DNA of 64,000 nucleotides from Ga0077536 sp943370145 (lineage in GTDB: Bacteria; Pseudomonadota; Gammaproteobacteria; Ga0077536), in contig CALRPY020000003.1 of the NCBI GenBank assembly GCA_943370145.1, positions 1 through 64,000 of the forward strand. The letters run 5' to 3'. A model generated the notes under the pieces. That model searched no databases, was not told where the DNA came from, and saw nothing but the letters and a program-made list of their open reading frames with translations. Each line of letters begins with the position of its first letter. Within the stretch, counting starts at the first letter, position 1. A program made the position numbers and the translations under genes. Positions 61,804 through 64,000 of the stretch are shown here, piece after piece.

Positions 61804-63324
61804 TCAGGACTTCTTCCAGTCGAAAGATTGTTCGAATGCGTGGGAGGCACGCAGGATAGTGCCCTCGCCATACTGCTTGCCGATCAGCATCATGCCGACC
61901 GGCAGGCCCTGCGACATGCCGCAGGGCACGCTCAGCGCCGGGTGCCCGGTCACGTCGGTAGGTGCGGTATTGACCACCATCTCGAGGGCGCGCGCAACGT
62001 AGTCCTCGCGACTCGCGTCCGCAGCGGGGATGCGGGTCGCCTTCAGGGGCAGCGTCGGCATCACGAGGAGGTCAACCTGCTGCAGCGCCGCGTCATACGC
62101 GGCACGGAGCTTGAGCGCAAGGTTCTGCGCCTTCGCGTAGAAGCGCCCGTGATAGCGGCTCTGCATATACTCGCCGGTCAGCAGCACGAGCTTGGCGGTC
62201 TCGGACAGGTTGTTCGGCCGTTCGCGCCAGCCGCGCGCGAAGGAATCGAGCAGGCTGGTCGTGTAGTAGCCTTTCCAGTTCGTGCCCATCGAGTTGCCCT
62301 TCAGCATCTGCGCGGTGGCGCCCTCGATCGCAATCGCGTTCCAGATATGGATGCCGTCGCGGTGCATCGGCAGCGACACCGATGACACCACCGCACCCAG
62401 CTGTTCGAAGCGGCCCGCGGCCTTCAGCACGAGCTGGTCCACGTCGGCCTCGGACAGGCCCGGCCATTCGAAGCCCTCGCGCACGATGCCGATGCGCAGG
62501 CCCGTGATGCTGCCACCGATCGCCTTGGTATAGGCCTCGGTCTTCACGCGGTACTGCCGCGGATCCATGCCGTCCTCGCCGGCGATGGCCTCGAGCAGCA
62601 GCGCGCAGTCAGCGGTGGTGCGGGTCATCGGCCCGAGGTGGTCGATCGTGCTCTCGATCGGGAAGGCGCCGGTGTACGGCACGAGCCCGTGCGTGGGCTT
62701 CAGGCCATAGACGCCGCACCAGCCGGCGGGCATGCGGATCGATCCCCCCTGGTCGCCGCCGATCGCCATGTCGACCTCCCCTGCCGCCACCAGCGCGGCG
62801 CTGCCGGAAGAGGAACCGCCGGCAGTGCGCGTGTGGTCGTAGGGGTTCAGGGTCGGACCGTTGTCGGTGGTATGACTGCCACCCGAGAAGCAGAGGCTCT
62901 CGCAATCCGACTTGCCGGCGATTTCGCCGCCCGCATCGAGGATGCGCGTGACCACCGTCGCGTCGATGTCGGGCACGTAGCCCTCCAGCACCGACGTGCC
63001 GTTCATCATCGGCACGCCGGCGACGCAGATGTTGTCCTTGATCGCGATCCGCTTGCCGCGCAGCGGACCGCGCGCGGCGCCCTTGATCGAGGTCTTGTAG
63101 TACCACGCGTTCAGCGGGTCCTCGCTGCGCTCAGGACGGTAGCCGGGCGTGCGCGGATATTTCACCGGCGGCTTCGGCTCGACGAGCTCCTGCAGGCGCT
63201 GGTAGGACGCCATGGGGCCGGCCATCAGGCCCTGGAAGGACACGAGGTCCTCCGGGCTCAGGTCGAGACCGAACTGCGTGGCGATGTACTCGATCTCGTC
63301 GAGCGTGGGCGTTTTGACGATGAT
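61804..63324 (-). CDS. Amidase (amidase-signature family)
   Basis: About 506 aa. The Ser-cisSer-Lys triad is seen: Lys in RIAIKDNICVAGVPMMNGTS, the AGGSSSGSAALVAAG loop, and GGDQGGSIRMPAGWCG with the nucleophile Ser. It closely follows amidases linked to cobalt nitrile hydratases in Rhodococcus-type clusters and should convert the amide to acid and ammonia. No ATG, GTG or TTG fits the family N-terminus (IIVKTPTLDEIEYIA). AGGAGT (63337-63332) lies 7 nt before tandem ATC codons, so I propose ATC at 63324. A distant ATG at 63459 would overlap the next gene. Confidence 0.9.
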   Translation of the reverse strand: MIVKTPTLDEIEYIATQFGLDLSPEDLVSFQGLMAGPMASYQRLQELVEPKPPVKYPRTPGYRPERSEDPLNAWYYKTSIKGAARGPLRGKRIAIKDNICVAGVPMMNGTSVLEGYVPDIDATVVTRILDAGGEIAGKSDCESLCFSGGSHTTDNGPTLNPYDHTRTAGGSSSGSAALVAAGEVDMAIGGDQGGSIRMPAGWCGVYGLKPTHGLVPYTGAFPIESTIDHLGPMTRTTADCALLLEAIAGEDGMDPRQYRVKTEAYTKAIGGSITGLRIGIVREGFEWPGLSEADVDQLVLKAAGRFEQLGAVVSSVSLPMHRDGIHIWNAIAIEGATAQMLKGNSMGTNWKGYYTTSLLDSFARGWRERPNNLSETAKLVLLTGEYMQSRYHGRFYAKAQNLALKLRAAYDAALQQVDLLVMPTLPLKATRIPAADASREDYVARALEMVVNTAPTDVTGHPALSVPCGMSQGLPVGMMLIGKQYGEGTILRASHAFEQSFDWKKS

Positions 63325-63391
63325 GGCGGCTACTCCTGTCGACGGGTTGGCACGGTGGGACCGGCGGGCACTGCGGCACGCCTCGTCCCCG

Positions 63392-63844
63392 TCAGTTGAG
63401 GCATTCGAACACCTGGTATTCGACGCGATTCGGCAGGACGCGTCCCTGGCCGACGGCAATCACCCGGTTCAGCCAGCGATAGCGGGCATCGCCGGTCTCG
63501 AAACGGGGTTGCGAGAAGAAGTACTGGTCACCAAAGCGGGTTTCCCCGCTGCCGCCCAGCGCGGCCATGACGGCGTCGGTGATTTCCAGCCGCCCGTAGT
63601 ACTGGACGTAGATGGTGGCGCCGTCATGGGTCTCGAAGGTCGCCCGGACATCGAGGTGGCCGACACCATCGGCGTCGACGAGGAGCCAGTCCCCACCGCC
63701 GGTCAGGAGCTTGCCGCGCAGGCGGGGCCCCTCGAACGCGCCCCCGGAAACCTCCACGATCAGCCGGTTGCCGTACGGGCCGGTGCCGACGGCGACCGGA
63801 CTGCGCAGGTCGGCGTGGTAGGTCATCAGCGGTTCGAGTCGCAT
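63392..63844 (-). CDS. DUF3237 family protein
   Basis: 150 aa from the ATG 63844 (MRLEPLMTYHADLRSPVAVG). It has the DUF3237 pattern: GPYGNRLIVEVSGGAFEGPR near the start, GDWLLVDADGVGHLDVRATF, YVQYYGRLEITDAVM, FFSQPRFETGDARYRWLNRV. A small beta-barrel of unknown catalytic function. It lies upstream of the amidase on the same strand with a 67-nt gap, so may belong to the nitrile operon. Confidence 0.83.
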   Translation of the reverse strand: MRLEPLMTYHADLRSPVAVGTGPYGNRLIVEVSGGAFEGPRLRGKLLTGGGDWLLVDADGVGHLDVRATFETHDGATIYVQYYGRLEITDAVMAALGGSGETRFGDQYFFSQPRFETGDARYRWLNRVIAVGQGRVLPNRVEYQVFECLN

Positions 63845-63950
63845 CGGATCTCTCCTGGTGCAGGATTGCCTGCTGGCGGATTGCGGACGGCCGGGACCCC
63901 ATTCCACCATAAGCGGCATCCGGGAGTGAATCCCCGACGTATCATTGGAC

Positions 63951-64000
63951 ATGAAAACACCGTCATGCCTGCTGTTCGCCGCCCTGCTGCTGATCGGCGC
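63951..64000 (+). CDS. Start of a secreted or membrane protein, cut by the window end
   Basis: Only 16 codons are present: MKTPSCLLFAALLLIG. This looks like the beginning of a signal peptide. It is divergent from the DUF3237 gene. The product is unknown. Confidence 0.5.
   Translation, partial: MKTPSCLLFAALLLIG

Overview
The window is high-GC DNA with tightly packed genes, many ATGA, GTGA and TGATG overlaps, and long open antisense frames. The order fliC-flaG-fliD / flgL-K-J-I-H-G-F-E-D-C-B / cheV-flgA-flgM-flgN-ycgR matches polar-flagellum regions of Gammaproteobacteria (Pseudomonas or Xanthomonas type). A Nevskiales, Steroidobacterales or Xanthomonadales-like soil or water bacterium is a reasonable guess, but no marker gene in the window fixes the taxon.

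Layout. 0.2-8.6 kb: a Baeyer-Villiger-type monooxygenase, a GNAT / zinc peptidase / ATP-grasp operon, divergent otsB and GH15 trehalose/glucan genes, and a truncated MscS channel ending in a dispersed palindromic repeat. 9-13.5 kb: two tandem TPR O-GlcNAc-transferase-like genes. 14.5-36.5 kb: a flagellar locus with two 500-aa flagellins, flaG, two fliD genes of very different size, the hook, rod, ring and hook-associated genes flgB-flgL, cheV, flgA, flgM, flgN and a PilZ brake. Three FliA (sigma-28) promoters and two sigma-54 promoters can be read directly. 36.5-39.1 kb: an arsenosugar-type trio (two glycosyltransferases and radical-SAM ArsS), then tRNA-Ala(CGC). 39.5-48 kb: an accessory signalling region with three paralogues of an unrecognised ~140-aa family, an OsmC protein, a 1377-aa hybrid histidine kinase coupled to an unknown protein, a BLUF photoreceptor interrupted by an amber codon at its flavin tyrosine, and a single-domain response regulator. 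48-56 kb: two luciferase-like monooxygenases, a cupin, an AraC regulator, inorganic pyrophosphatase and a PQQ/heme alcohol dehydrogenase. 56-64 kb: GST, a GT39 membrane glycosyltransferase, a flavin reductase, a pentapeptide protein, and a Co-type nitrile hydratase whose beta subunit is split into two genes, with a His-rich activator, an amidase and a DUF3237 protein.

How it works together. The flagellar genes follow the usual hierarchy: sigma-54 drives the hook-basal-body genes, and FliA, held back by FlgM, drives flagellin 2, fliD2 and flgM-flgN. The paired O-GlcNAc transferases beside the flagellins suggest flagellin glycosylation. Nitrile hydratase plus amidase would turn a nitrile into an amide and then an acid and ammonia.

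Most unusual observations: the BLUF gene stopped exactly at its invariant tyrosine; FliD1 carrying a ~250-residue insertion of flagellin-like hook-IN modules relative to FliD2; the paired flagellin/cap/transferase set; the three-paralogue family; the three-gene nitrile hydratase; a recurrent GGCAA-N4-TTGCC palindrome upstream of flagellar promoters; and composite palindromic repeats at gene 3' ends.
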